Shown here: positions 1-6,847 of the stretch, piece after piece
Position numbering within the stretch: position 1 is the stretch's first letter
Layout of the letters: every line of letters starts with the position of its first letter
NCBI GenBank assembly: GCA_019308985.1
Contig: JAFDHB010000094.1
Coordinates: 1 to 13,582 of the forward strand
Origin: Deltaproteobacteria bacterium
GTDB taxonomy: Bacteria; Desulfobacterota; DSM-4660; Desulfatiglandales; HGW-15
Direction: 5' to 3'
DNA: 13,582 bases
Position numbers and translations under genes: made by a program
The notes under the pieces: model-generated
What the model was told of the DNA's origin: nothing
Databases searched by the model: none
The model's input: the letters and a program-made list of their open reading frames with translations, nothing else

Positions 1-242
1 GATAAGTCGCAGAAAAGACCAGCCCGGGAGGCTCGGAACGCAAGAAAAGGCATCATCACCCCCGTTCGTCCATCACCGAGTTCTCTGAATCGCTTTTCAA
101 ACGGCTAAAGTGTTCCCTGGTATTTTGCTTGATGAAAGGTCGAGGAAAGGGGGGTTAGTCCGGCTCGGCAAAAAGAATCACCACCCTTTCTTCTGCAATC
201 ACCCCGCGCGCACAAGGAAGGATGGTGATACTCTTGACTCTA
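1..242. other. Stretch downstream of hesB with no convincing gene
   Basis: I see no supported gene here. The short open frames lack ribosome binding sites and family resemblance. Just after the hesB stop the minus-strand transcript could form a 6-bp hairpin (ATCACC paired with GGTGAT, arms near 198-203 and 224-229). No T-run follows, so it is at best a weak terminator. The left edge may cut through an unrelated gene that cannot be judged from this much sequence. Confidence 0.4.
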
Positions 243-560
243 TCAGCAACTGCAGGAACTACTACAGCTTGCCCCGCCCAGATTGAGGTTCGAGGAAATC
301 GAAAAGCCACCTCCGTAGTGCGAATCAATGAAGTCCACATTGATGGGTTTTGCCTGTTCCCACAGCTTCCTGTCGATGATATAAGTAAACCCGTTGTCTT
401 GGATCACTTCGTCTTCTTCTTTGGGCTCATCCAGAGCCATGCCCAATGAGGGCCCGGCTCATCCGCCCTGGGATAGGAAAATCCTGATGGGAGTGATCTT
501 CTCTTTGTCTTTAAAGAACTCCGTGAGCATCTCATTCGCTTTTTCGGTTACATTCAGCAT
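243..560 (-). CDS. HesB/IscA-like iron-sulfur family selenoprotein (UGA at codon 34 read as selenocysteine)
   Basis: This is a 105-residue protein of the HesB/IscA-like (A-type Fe-S carrier-like) superfamily. Ordinary gene finding sees only the 67 codons after the TGA. The true start is ATG at 560, five bases after a perfect AGGAGG (566-571). Codons 1-33 read in frame into TGA (459-461), followed by AGPSLGMALDEP. The context GG-U-xGPxLGMALDEP is the conserved spot where non-selenium homologues carry cysteine, and HesB-like selenoproteins are an established family in deltaproteobacteria. The protein continues through a typical IDRKLWEQ...NVDFIDSHYGGGF core to a cysteine-rich tail (CSSSCSC), which probably supplies metal ligands. 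A hairpin follows the TGA (see SECIS entry). The stop TGA is followed immediately by TAG. The gene has its own promoter and lies downstream of thiD. Its exact role is not known; metal or Fe-S binding in the cytoplasm is inferred from the family. Confidence 0.88.
423..455 (-). promoter_or_regulatory. SECIS-like hairpin of the HesB-like selenoprotein
   Basis: Starting four bases after the UGA, the mRNA can pair GGGC with GCCC, then (past a two-base CC bulge) UCAU with AUGA. An upper GGGC/GCUC helix or a six-base GCAUGG loop sits on top. In the open-loop form the loop begins with G about 16-17 bases after the UGA, within the range described for bacterial SECIS elements. It lies wholly in coding sequence, as expected in bacteria. 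The fold was made by eye, not computed. Confidence 0.6.
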
Positions 561-601
561 TAGTGCCTCCTAAGACCATTAAGGTAATGAAAATTTAATA
601 T

Positions 602-629
602 AATGTAGTCATCTTATGGCTCATGTCAA
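602..629 (-). promoter_or_regulatory. Sigma70-type promoter of the HesB-like gene
   Basis: On the minus strand a perfect TTGACA (-35, 624-629) is followed after 16 bases by TACATT (-10, 602-607), four of six matches to consensus, in an A/T-rich stretch. It would give a leader of about 35 bases before the ATG at 560. The hesB-like gene can therefore be transcribed independently of thiD. Confidence 0.55.
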
Positions 630-638
630 TCTTTTTTT

Positions 639-812
639 CCTGCCTCCGTTGGGAGAGGTCTGTAACTCGAGGCAAATTCAGCCTGAGCTAACAAGAACCC
701 CTGCTTTCTCGGCCAGGGCTCCGGCCTCCTTGGGATTCCCGCGTGAGCTCACTGTGCCCTTACGGCTACCTCGGTACCCGAGCCGCGTTAAAGGCCCTTT
801 TGGTGGGAGGTG
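639..812 (-). ncRNA. Candidate rod-shaped structured RNA in the thiD-hesB spacer (possibly 6S-like)
   Basis: This 200-bp spacer has no supported gene but can fold, on the minus strand, into a long rod. ACCTCC near 811 pairs with GGAGG near 647; CGAGG pairs with CCUCG; UGAGCU pairs with AGCUCA; AAUCCC pairs with GGGGUU; and the tip is a GGCC/GGCC hairpin. Unpaired bulges lie between these helices, including a large central bubble. One helix has a G-U pair that would be a C-A mismatch in the plus-strand transcript, which favours the minus strand. A rod with a central bubble of about this length resembles 6S RNA, but no conserved 6S sequence was recognised. The fold is by eye. Confidence 0.25.
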
Positions 813-825
813 TTTGACGGCGGTG

Positions 826-1638
826 TCATTTCCAGAACCGATAGAAATGGTGCAACGGGCCGCGCCCGTGCCCAATTACATAGGCAGCACCCTGCTCAAG
901 GGCACCTGCGAGGTATTCTTTAGCTGATCGGCAGGCATCCTCCACGGGAAGGCCCTTTGCCAAGAAGGCCGCAATGGCCGAAGAAAGGGTACATCCCGTG
1001 CCACGATCGTTCATGGTCTTGAGACGTTTCCCTTCAAGGAGCACAAAGCGGTCTTCCCGCCCCATAAAGAGGAGATCCTGGCTGTTCTCCCCGCCCAGGT
1101 GACCCCCCTTGATGAGCACGTTCCTCGGGCCCAGGGAACAAAGGGTCCGAGCGGCTTCGTACACGTCTTCCAGCCCCTTGACCTCCTGACCCAGGAGAGA
1201 GCACGTCTCAGGTATATTGGGCGTAATCAGAGTAGCCATTGGTACGAGTGCTTCCATGAATACCCTGAGCGCGTCCTCCTCCAGGAGGCTCTTCCCGTCG
1301 TGGGCCGCCAAGACAGGGTCCAGAACGATGTTCTGCCCATCGTGTTTGAGCAGTTGTTCGCATACCACGCTCACTGATTCGGCGGCGTAGAGCACACCTA
1401 TCTTCACCGCGTCGGCCCCCATGTCCCCCAGGACCGCTTCAAGTTGCGCCTCAATAAAGCCAACCGGGACCGGATATATACCTGAGACCCCTTTAGTATT
1501 TTGGGCCGTGAGTGCCGTGATAACTGACATTCCATAGCATCCAAGGGCCGAGAAGGTCTTGAGGTCCGCCTGGATGCCGGCCCCGCCCGAACTGTCGGAC
1601 CCTGCTATGGTAAGGAGCCTGTGGTAACTTTTTTTCAT
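826..1638 (-). CDS. thiD: Hydroxymethylpyrimidine/phosphomethylpyrimidine kinase ThiD
   Basis: A ribokinase-fold kinase of thiamine biosynthesis. It phosphorylates 4-amino-5-hydroxymethyl-2-methylpyrimidine (HMP) and HMP-phosphate to HMP-PP in the cytoplasm. From the ATG at 1638 it is 270 residues, normal for ThiD. The N-terminus carries the hallmark TIAGSDSSGGAGIQADLKTF motif. The middle shows VLDPVL and LITPN motifs, and near the C-terminus MNDRGTGCTLSSAIAA holds the GTGC anion-hole/catalytic cysteine. An upstream in-frame TTG (1671) or ATG (1662) would add 8-11 residues, but family members usually begin just before the TIAGSD motif and AAGGGG lies 12 bases upstream of 1638, so I prefer 1638. 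It lies about 80 bases downstream of the ubiD relic and is probably cotranscribed with the upstream minus-strand genes. No TPP riboswitch is visible upstream. Confidence 0.93.
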   Translation of the reverse strand: MKKSYHRLLTIAGSDSSGGAGIQADLKTFSALGCYGMSVITALTAQNTKGVSGIYPVPVGFIEAQLEAVLGDMGADAVKIGVLYAAESVSVVCEQLLKHDGQNIVLDPVLAAHDGKSLLEEDALRVFMEALVPMATLITPNIPETCSLLGQEVKGLEDVYEAARTLCSLGPRNVLIKGGHLGGENSQDLLFMGREDRFVLLEGKRLKTMNDRGTGCTLSSAIAAFLAKGLPVEDACRSAKEYLAGALEQGAAYVIGHGRGPLHHFYRFWK

Positions 1639-1654
1639 CCGAGATAGGTACCCC

Positions 1655-1874
1655 TTAATCATAATCCGCAAGGTTCTTTATGAAGTCTTCCAGTTTGATG
1701 CGCTCCATGGCCTCGTCAGGTACGGAGTATCTCCTTCATGATGGGTGATGAACGGTCCAGCTTCTTTATGATGGCCGAAATCTCGTATTTCGGATCCACC
1801 TCCCTGGTCACTCGCACAAATTCTCTGGGTAGTTTCTCCTGGAACTCCGAAAGAACAGCCCTGAGATCCTTCAT
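1655..1874 (-). pseudogene. Relic of a UbiD-family decarboxylase gene (N-terminus only, frameshifted)
   Basis: An ATG at 1874 preceded by GAGGAGG opens a 52-codon frame ending at TGA 1716-1718. Its first about 40 residues (MKDLRAVLSEF, then VRVTREVDPKYEISAIIKKLD) resemble the N-terminus of UbiD-like prenylated-FMN decarboxylases, which are normally about 450-600 residues long. After that the similarity stops. A neighbouring frame carries on as PDEAMERIKLEDFIKNLADYD to a TAA at 1655-1657, which could be the old C-terminus rejoined by a large internal deletion plus a frameshift; that part is inference. The intact start and RBS suggest the break is fairly recent. It sits between the CxxC protein gene and thiD. 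It could alternatively be a real 52-residue small protein, but the resemblance favours a relic. Confidence 0.6.
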
Positions 1875-1933
1875 CCAACCCTCCTCTGCCAGATCTAAAA
1901 GGGAGAAACAAAAAAGGACATGTCACCCATCCA

Positions 1934-2188
1934 TCAATTCAAGATATGCCCCAGCACTATCTCCTCGGCGAAGAGCTCGTTCAGCATGTCATCAAGGTAG
2001 ACGATGCGACCGCAAAACTCCTTCTTGAGCCTGTGGACCCCGTCAGGTCCTTCAACCAACAGCTGCTCCGCGCAAGAATCGCATGAAGGCCCATGTTCAT
2101 CTTCTCCTTCAAGAAAATAGGGGACCCATGACTTTTCCATAGCCTCCTCCAATGATTTTATCAGCATTCCACAAATCGAACATCTCAT
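1934..2188 (-). CDS. Small two-CxxC (zinc-ribbon-like) protein of unknown function
   Basis: An 84-residue acidic protein with two cysteine pairs, C3-x2-C6 (MRCSICG) and C36-x2-C39 (CDSCAEQ), spaced as in small zinc ribbons. The C-terminal half is acidic and leucine-rich (LDDMLNELFAEEIVLGHIL) and probably helical. The start ATG at 2188 is preceded by TGGAGG at a good distance. I do not recognise the family. Metal binding is inferred from the cysteines, and there is no catalytic motif. It is followed 59 bases later by the ubiD relic and then thiD on the same strand, so it may be the first gene of that unit. There is no signal peptide or membrane segment. Confidence 0.75.
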   Translation of the reverse strand: MRCSICGMLIKSLEEAMEKSWVPYFLEGEDEHGPSCDSCAEQLLVEGPDGVHRLKKEFCGRIVYLDDMLNELFAEEIVLGHILN

Positions 2189-2650
2189 TTGCCAACCTCC
2201 AAGAATTCATAAGGTTATTAATGAAAAAATCTTGAATTGACAAGAAGAATATCAGCAGCCCCTACTTCTCCTGCAGGGTCCCGCGGGGGTTCCTATGCGA
2301 GTTCTACCCCCTATTCGCCGGCGCAATCCTTCTGTACCGTCAAAGTCCGAGAGCCACCATTTTGTTTCTGCGGCCCCTTGAAGTCTTTTGAAACGCCCCT
2401 GCCGAAGGTCGATTTTCCAGTTGATAGATGCCGTGAAATCGGATACATTGCCTGAAAAATACGGGTTTTGGTAACACTTTAGCCCTTTGAAATGCCCCCT
2501 CACCAAAGCAGAACAGGGGATGAGGCCTTTTCTGGAGTGACTGGCGGGAGGGGCCAAGCGGATCCTTTTCCCTTTTTGAGTTTCGCCAGAATCAGGACCG
2601 GGCGAGTTGAGGAGTATCTCGATTGAGAAAGGGAAAGGAGGAGGAAGATA
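2189..2650. other. Divergent intergenic region between the CxxC protein gene and the SCP-2 gene
   Basis: About 460 bases with no supported gene. A 150-codon minus-strand frame crosses it, but it overlaps the SCP-2 start, has no RBS, and has an amino-acid mix typical of a shadow frame. An A/T-rich patch near 2205-2250 could contain the minus-strand promoter (a weak TTGTCA is visible). The strong purine run GGAGGAGG just before 2651 is the RBS of the SCP-2 gene. Confidence 0.5.
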
Positions 2651-2974
2651 ATGCACTCTGATATTAGAGACCTCTTCGGCCAGATACCCCAGAGCTTCAA
2701 CCAAGAATCAGCCGAAGGCATCGATGCGGTTTTTCAGTTTGACATTACAGGAAATGGGGGCGGGAACTGGAATATTACGATTGCCGACAAGACCTGCGCC
2801 GTGAACGAAGGAAAGCATTCTCAACCCACCGTGACCCTCACTATGTCCGCCGAAACCTGGCTGGGGATCATCAACAGGGAAATCAACCCCTTCGAGGCCT
2901 TCATGAAGGGTGTCCTCAAGGTGAGCGGAGACATGATGATGGCCCAAAGGGTTCCCGATCTCTTCAATCTATAG
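2651..2974 (+). CDS. SCP-2 (sterol carrier protein 2) domain lipid-binding protein
   Basis: A 107-residue stand-alone SCP-2 domain. These small cytoplasmic proteins bind lipids or acyl chains in a hydrophobic tunnel. The family signature is visible in order: DAVFQFDITGNGGGNWNITI (strands, about residues 25-44), a turn with a charged residue, then PTVTLTMSAETWLGIINREINPFEAFMKGVLKVSGD (about residues 60-94). The last stretch, with its NP(x)EAFM(x)G(x)(L)KV(x)GD pattern, is the most conserved part of the domain. The start is fixed by GGAGGAGG just upstream of ATG 2651. It is a lone plus-strand gene facing away from the CxxC protein gene and convergent with cdaA. The natural ligand cannot be read from the sequence. 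Confidence 0.9.
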   Translation: MHSDIRDLFGQIPQSFNQESAEGIDAVFQFDITGNGGGNWNITIADKTCAVNEGKHSQPTVTLTMSAETWLGIINREINPFEAFMKGVLKVSGDMMMAQRVPDLFNL

Positions 2975-3012
2975 GGAGAAGGCTTTCCTCCCCTCTTCCA
3001 ACCTTCAAGTCG

Positions 3013-3112
3013 TATACGGTCATGCGGGAGCATGACCCTCCAATTCTTGGAGGGACGGGTTCCACCCCGTCCGTTTCAGCCTGGCAATTCTGGGAAAGTT
3101 TTTCAAGGTCTC
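3013..3112 (+). repeat. 100-bp dispersed repeat with three consecutive hairpins, copy 1
   Basis: This block recurs almost unchanged at 9261-9361 in the same orientation. It contains three tight stem-loops in a row: GGTCATGC/GCATGACC with a GGGA loop, CTCCAA/TTGGAG with a TTC loop, and GGACGGG/CCCCGTCC with a TTCCA loop. A conserved unpaired tail ends in TTCAAGGTCTC. It lies between the convergent SCP-2 and cdaA genes, so it could also act as a bidirectional terminator. It has no coding capacity and resembles a REP/MITE-type element. Confidence 0.8.
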
Positions 3113-3232
3113 AAGAGCGAGAAAAAAATGGCGGCCACGCGCTGCTTTCATCTGCACCAGAGGCCGGAAGGACAAAAAGGAGGAATGGAGCAAGAGCCCC
3201 TTGCGACGCAAAGAAGGGTCCGTTATTGATAT

Positions 3233-4402
3233 TCAAGGGCTCTCTTTGAACTTAAAGGAGAGCTGAGCAGGCTCAATTCTCACCACTTGAATCCTGTCAT
3301 TTGGAAGAAAGATCTGATCCCTGGTGATCGGGAAGACTCTCCTTCCAAAGCGCGCCAGGGATAGATCCAGTGTCGCGTGGACATTCCTCTCGCTCAACGT
3401 ACTGGCATCCTTGCGCAGGCCCCTGGCCGTGATTCTTATTTGGGGTTTTATGGGGTCCAGGACCTGCATCTCCTTCGGGACATTTCTCATCTCAAGGGGG
3501 ACCTGAAAGGTCACCTCAAAATCTTGCTGACCTGCCAGGAGCAGCCAGAGGAATGTGACCAAAACCAGGCTTCCGGCCTTAACGGGCCATTGATGGGTGA
3601 TGGCCGCTTGGATCCTCTTCCACAATTTTTCCCTCTGGGGAGCGATGGGCCTGACGGCTTCTCCCACCAGCTGCGCCAGCGTGCCTTCCTCTTCTATCCC
3701 GATCAGTTCGCTCCTGCGTGCAAGGGACACCTTGCCTCGTTCTTCTGATACTGCGACAACCCATGCGTCGCATTTCTCCGCAAGGCCCAGTGCGGCTCGA
3801 TGCCTTGTACCCATCTCCACCGGAACCCTTTCGGATGAACTCAGCGGGAGGTAGCAGCCCACAAGGGAAATCTGTCCGTCACGGATGAGGACCGCACCAT
3901 CGTGCAGCGGGGAATCCTTTTGAAATATGCTGAGCAAGACCTCTGGAGTGGGTTCCGCATACAGGGCCTGCCCCCCGGTTATCAATTCATCCACCCGCTC
4001 CGAACGTTCCAGGATCACCAAGGCGCCTACCTTCCCCCCGGCAAGGGAAAAGATGCCTTTGGCAAACCCTGGAATCCATTGCCCCGACGAGGCCTGTCTC
4101 TTAAAGCCAATTGCCTTGAGGGGATTCACCCGCTCCAGCACCTGCCGTATCTCTGACTGGAACAAAATGATGAGCAAGATGATGAGGACCTGCCACAGGA
4201 TTTGGAACACCCATGTGGTCAGAAAGAGGCCCCACGTCCGAGCCATGGTGAATATGATTCCCAGTACCAGCAACCCCACCAGTGCCTTGAAGGCCTTTGT
4301 CCCCCGAAACCAGAGGTGGAGGTGGTAGGCGACGACGGTGAGAAAGACGATGTCCACAAAATCCTGTATTCTCAAGTTTGCAAAGATGAAGAAGAAATCC
4401 AT
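3233..4402 (-). CDS. cdaA: Membrane diadenylate cyclase CdaA with a C-terminal YbbR/CdaR-like domain
   Basis: Makes cyclic di-AMP from two ATP. The N-terminus has three hydrophobic membrane segments (about residues 17-30, 38-56, 62-82). A DisA_N cyclase domain follows, with the two catalytic motifs DGA (168-170, in SPLHDGAVL) and RHRAA (200-204, in GTRHRAALG). Ordinary CdaA proteins end near residue 270. This one continues with a fourth membrane segment (about 276-291, GSLVLVTFLWLLLAG) and about 95 residues resembling one YbbR repeat: VPLEMRNVP, then PQIRITARGL, ATLDLSLARFG, and VVRIEPAQLSF. In many bacteria the YbbR-domain regulator CdaR is a separate gene beside cdaA, so this appears to be a cyclase-regulator fusion with the YbbR part outside the membrane. 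AAGGA precedes the ATG at 4402. No glmM follows, unlike the common cdaA-cdaR-glmM order. Confidence 0.92.
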   Translation of the reverse strand: MDFFFIFANLRIQDFVDIVFLTVVAYHLHLWFRGTKAFKALVGLLVLGIIFTMARTWGLFLTTWVFQILWQVLIILLIILFQSEIRQVLERVNPLKAIGFKRQASSGQWIPGFAKGIFSLAGGKVGALVILERSERVDELITGGQALYAEPTPEVLLSIFQKDSPLHDGAVLIRDGQISLVGCYLPLSSSERVPVEMGTRHRAALGLAEKCDAWVVAVSEERGKVSLARRSELIGIEEEGTLAQLVGEAVRPIAPQREKLWKRIQAAITHQWPVKAGSLVLVTFLWLLLAGQQDFEVTFQVPLEMRNVPKEMQVLDPIKPQIRITARGLRKDASTLSERNVHATLDLSLARFGRRVFPITRDQIFLPNDRIQVVRIEPAQLSFKFKESP

Positions 4403-4603
4403 TTTTCCTTCAGGCTTCCCTTTTCTCCGATAGCTTGCTCACGCTATGCGATTATGATATTGGGCTCTCTAAACTGTTTTATTTTATAATAAATATTAAT
4501 CAATTTCTATAAACTATTATCTTTATGGAACAAGAATCCTTGGAATTTTGGGAGGTGGGGAATTTGGCTGGGTTTGAGGCCCCATGTTAGCTGCCGGGGT
4601 GAA
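4403..4603. other. A/T-rich cdaA upstream region
   Basis: The segment 4465-4520 is strongly A/T-rich, with several TATAAT-like hexamers readable on the minus strand, and is the probable cdaA promoter region. I could not choose one -35/-10 pair with confidence. The remainder, 4520-4603, is the tail after the ATPase remnant and shows nothing else. Confidence 0.35.
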
Positions 4604-4792
4604 TCACGGCCGCGTCCTGATGATGCTCCTGTTGGCGCCGAATCTATCTTGGACCAGTTTATCCATTTCTCCCTGGCGATGGCAGGCGACCTGGTGACCT
4701 GATGCAACTTCCCGGAGTTTTGGTTCCTCTTCAACGCACAAGTCCGTGGCGAACGGACACCGCGTGTTGAATCGACATCCTTGAGTCCCCAT
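4604..4792 (-). pseudogene. C-terminal remnant of a dipeptide/oligopeptide ABC transporter ATPase (DppD/OppD type)
   Basis: Only about 62 codons remain of a protein that is normally about 320-340 residues. The text [15 protein letters not shown], then [13 protein letters not shown], is the typical oligopeptide_HPY C-terminal region of DppD/OppD/DppF ATPases, with its RCPxAxxxC cysteines. Walker A, the ABC signature and Walker B are all missing. The ATG at 4792 lies 11 bases after the permease stop, with a GGAGG-rich RBS, so the junction looks like a clean internal deletion from just after the start codon to the C-terminal tail. It is the last element of the operon. With no ATPase here, the transporter must borrow one encoded elsewhere or be inactive. 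Confidence 0.82.
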
Positions 4793-4803
4793 GAAGCCCC
4801 CTC

Positions 4804-5709
4804 CTACCTCCGTCTGAGCTTCGGGTCAAATGCATCCCGGAGGGCATCACCGATCAAGTTCCAGGCGAGGACAAACAATACGATGCAGCCACCGGGTATA
4901 ACGATGGTATACCAGAATCTCAAGGGGTCCTGGGGCGGCCCGACAATATAGTTCCTTGCCAGGGCGACCATTTGACCCCAGTCAGAGTAACCTTTTGCAG
5001 CGCCCAGACCGACAAAACTCATGAACGAGGCGGTAATCACCATCGATCCCATGTCCATCGAAGCCATGATCAAGACAGGGTAGATCGCATTGGGCAATAT
5101 ATGCCGCAGAATGATCCTGCTATCCGATACGCCAATGATCTTTGCTGCCTGCACGAACTCCTGATCACGAAGCGTAAGGATTTCTGACCGTATCACGCGA
5201 ACGTACCATCTCCATTGGACCATTGCCAAGGCGATCATAATCTTGTCGATTCCCCTGCCGAATGCCACAACAATGGCCATTGCCAGAACCAATGTCGGTA
5301 TGGCCCACATGACGTCGGTTATCCGCATCAGGATTTCATCTATTATGCCACCGTGATACCCTGCCAGCGCACCCAGGGTGACCCCGACAATGGCCGCAAT
5401 CCCGACCACAAAAAGCCCGATCTTGAAGGCGGTCCTGGTTCCCCAGACAGCCCCGTAGAAGATATCATACTGACCTGAGGTCGTTCCGAAGATATTGTCC
5501 CTGCTGGGTGGTTTTGGTGTGGGAGAGAAGCCCTTGTGAGGCATCATATACGGGTTATGGGCATACTTGGGGGGCGCTATCTGTGGGGCAAAGATGGCCA
5601 CGGTCACGAAAAACATGAGCAGTGTCAAGCCGATAACGGCAGAGGGGTTCCTAAAGATTCTGTAGAGCGTAAACCTGAACTCCCTTAACCTTGGATGGCT
5701 TTTCTCCAT
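4804..5709 (-). CDS. Dipeptide/oligopeptide ABC transporter permease, DppC/OppC type
   Basis: A 301-residue inner-membrane permease, second of the pair. The N-terminal cytoplasmic stretch and first membrane helix ([22 protein letters not shown], about 21-42) fit the OppC_N domain. A periplasmic loop with FGTTSGQYD follows, then the binding-protein-dependent transport (BPD) domain. The EAA coupling loop is clear at about 184-207 ([24 protein letters not shown]). The end [17 protein letters not shown] is typical of DppC. Start ATG 5709 has GGGGAG upstream and lies 13 bases after the dppB stop, so the two permeases are one transcript. The substrate is probably a peptide but cannot be assigned; related systems also carry nickel or glutathione. 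Confidence 0.93.
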   Translation of the reverse strand: MEKSHPRLREFRFTLYRIFRNPSAVIGLTLLMFFVTVAIFAPQIAPPKYAHNPYMMPHKGFSPTPKPPSRDNIFGTTSGQYDIFYGAVWGTRTAFKIGLFVVGIAAIVGVTLGALAGYHGGIIDEILMRITDVMWAIPTLVLAMAIVVAFGRGIDKIMIALAMVQWRWYVRVIRSEILTLRDQEFVQAAKIIGVSDSRIILRHILPNAIYPVLIMASMDMGSMVITASFMSFVGLGAAKGYSDWGQMVALARNYIVGPPQDPLRFWYTIVIPGGCIVLFVLAWNLIGDALRDAFDPKLRRR

Positions 5710-5722
5710 GAAAACTCCCCGG

Positions 5723-6754
5723 TTATCTCAAACGAACCCTCGGATCGATATAGGCATAAAGGATATCCAGTATTAGGTTCGTAATGACAAAGACCACCCC
5801 CATAAAAAGGCATATGCACATGAGAACGGGCATATCAAGCTGGGTGGCTGATTCGGCCAGCCACCATCCTATACCCTGGCGGTTAAAAACCACCTCGACC
5901 GAAACACTACCCTCCATGGACAAGGCCACGAGTTGCCCTGCGACCGTTACCACAGGGAGCAACGCATTCCTGCGGGCATGTCTTATGTATATGGTCTTCT
6001 TGTCGACCCCTTTGGCCATAGCCGTGATGACGTACTCCTTGGATAGCTCTTCGATCAATCCCGAACGCATCACCCGCATGTTCAGCGCCACCACAACTAT
6101 TACATAGGTGAAAACGGGGAGCACCAGGTGCCTCAAGGCATCTATAGTGATATCCAAACGACCGTTCAGAAGCCCATCGAAGCTATACATGCCGGTATAA
6201 CCCGTGAACTTGTCAGGATTGTCCAGGATAAGCATGTTCAAACGATCACTGAGAATTCCAGGGGAAAATATCTGAAAGTAACCGTAAAAGACCATGAGCA
6301 GGACGAGGGCGAACAAGAAGGTCGGAAGAGACCACCCAATAATCGCGAAAATACGGGTCGAATGGTCTATCCAGCTATCCCTGTGGATCCCCGAGATGGT
6401 ACCCAGCCAGATGCCGAAAATGATGACGATGGGGGCTGCGAAAATATTCATCTCCAAGGTAACAGGGAAATACCGCAAAAAGGCCTCCCCCACTGGCCTC
6501 GCTGCGACCAAGGACCAGCCCAGATTTCCTTTGGAGATTTCCCGGATCCATCGAAAATACTGAACATAGAAGGGATCATCTAGACCGAACTGCTTGATTA
6601 TCTTTGGAATGTCTTTTGCTTGTTGAGGTGTCGTTACGAAAGCTGCGGCCCTTCGTTCAGGGCTGAATGTCATGAGTATACCAAAAAGCAGGACCGAGAC
6701 ACCGAAAAGGACAAAGATCAGAAGGAAGAACCTTCTTATGATGTATGCTGACAT
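5723..6754 (-). CDS. Dipeptide/oligopeptide ABC transporter permease, DppB/OppB type
   Basis: A 343-residue inner-membrane permease, first of the pair. It opens with the classic MSAYIIRRFFLLIFVLFGVSVLLF helix, then the FGLDDPFYVQYFRWI and GNLGWSLVAARPVGEAFLRYFPVTLE segments that mark the DppB/OppB family. The EAA loop is at about 240-265 (EYVITAMAKGVDKKTIYIRHARRNALLP). It ends ILDILYAYIDPRVRLR as usual. Slightly unusual is a longer loop at about 165-200 (ILSD...DKFTGYTGMYSFDGLLNG). The RBS GGGAG precedes ATG 6754. A 93-base gap with a hairpin separates it from the binding protein gene. Confidence 0.93.
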   Translation of the reverse strand: MSAYIIRRFFLLIFVLFGVSVLLFGILMTFSPERRAAAFVTTPQQAKDIPKIIKQFGLDDPFYVQYFRWIREISKGNLGWSLVAARPVGEAFLRYFPVTLEMNIFAAPIVIIFGIWLGTISGIHRDSWIDHSTRIFAIIGWSLPTFLFALVLLMVFYGYFQIFSPGILSDRLNMLILDNPDKFTGYTGMYSFDGLLNGRLDITIDALRHLVLPVFTYVIVVVALNMRVMRSGLIEELSKEYVITAMAKGVDKKTIYIRHARRNALLPVVTVAGQLVALSMEGSVSVEVVFNRQGIGWWLAESATQLDMPVLMCICLFMGVVFVITNLILDILYAYIDPRVRLR

Positions 6755-6786
6755 TAAGCTCCCAGGTTGCGGCGGTCGCTATTGAT

Positions 6787-6826
6787 GGAACCACGTCGAG
6801 GAGCCCTGTCTGCCCGACGTGGTCCC
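6787..6826 (-). terminator. Intercistronic hairpin between binding protein and permease genes
   Basis: ACCACGTCG (6790-6798) and CGACGTGGT (6815-6823) form a perfect 9-bp stem, extendable by GG/CC past one mismatch, with a 16-base loop. It lies in the 93-base gap after the binding protein stop. Such hairpins in ABC operons often protect the binding-protein mRNA or partly terminate, giving more binding protein than permease. There is no strong T-run, so partial attenuation or stabilisation is more likely than full termination. Confidence 0.5.
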
Positions 6827-6847
6827 TTTATTGGTCCAAAAGATCCC

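Noticed and set aside
616..927. 103-codon plus-strand ORF across the thiD 3' end
   Set aside because: No RBS, overlaps thiD antisense, and the spacer is better explained by RNA-like pairing.
1678..1926. 82-codon minus-strand ORF over the ubiD relic
   Set aside because: Out of frame with the ATG and RBS at 1874 and lacks any family resemblance; the relic frame explains the region better.
2252..2704. 150-codon minus-strand ORF upstream of the SCP-2 gene
   Set aside because: Overlaps the SCP-2 start on the opposite strand, no RBS, and composition rich in R, G and P like a shadow frame.
3927..4328. 133-codon plus-strand ORF inside cdaA
   Set aside because: Antisense shadow of a strongly supported gene.
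6128..6583. 151-codon plus-strand ORF inside dppB
   Set aside because: Antisense shadow of the permease gene, with no RBS or signal.
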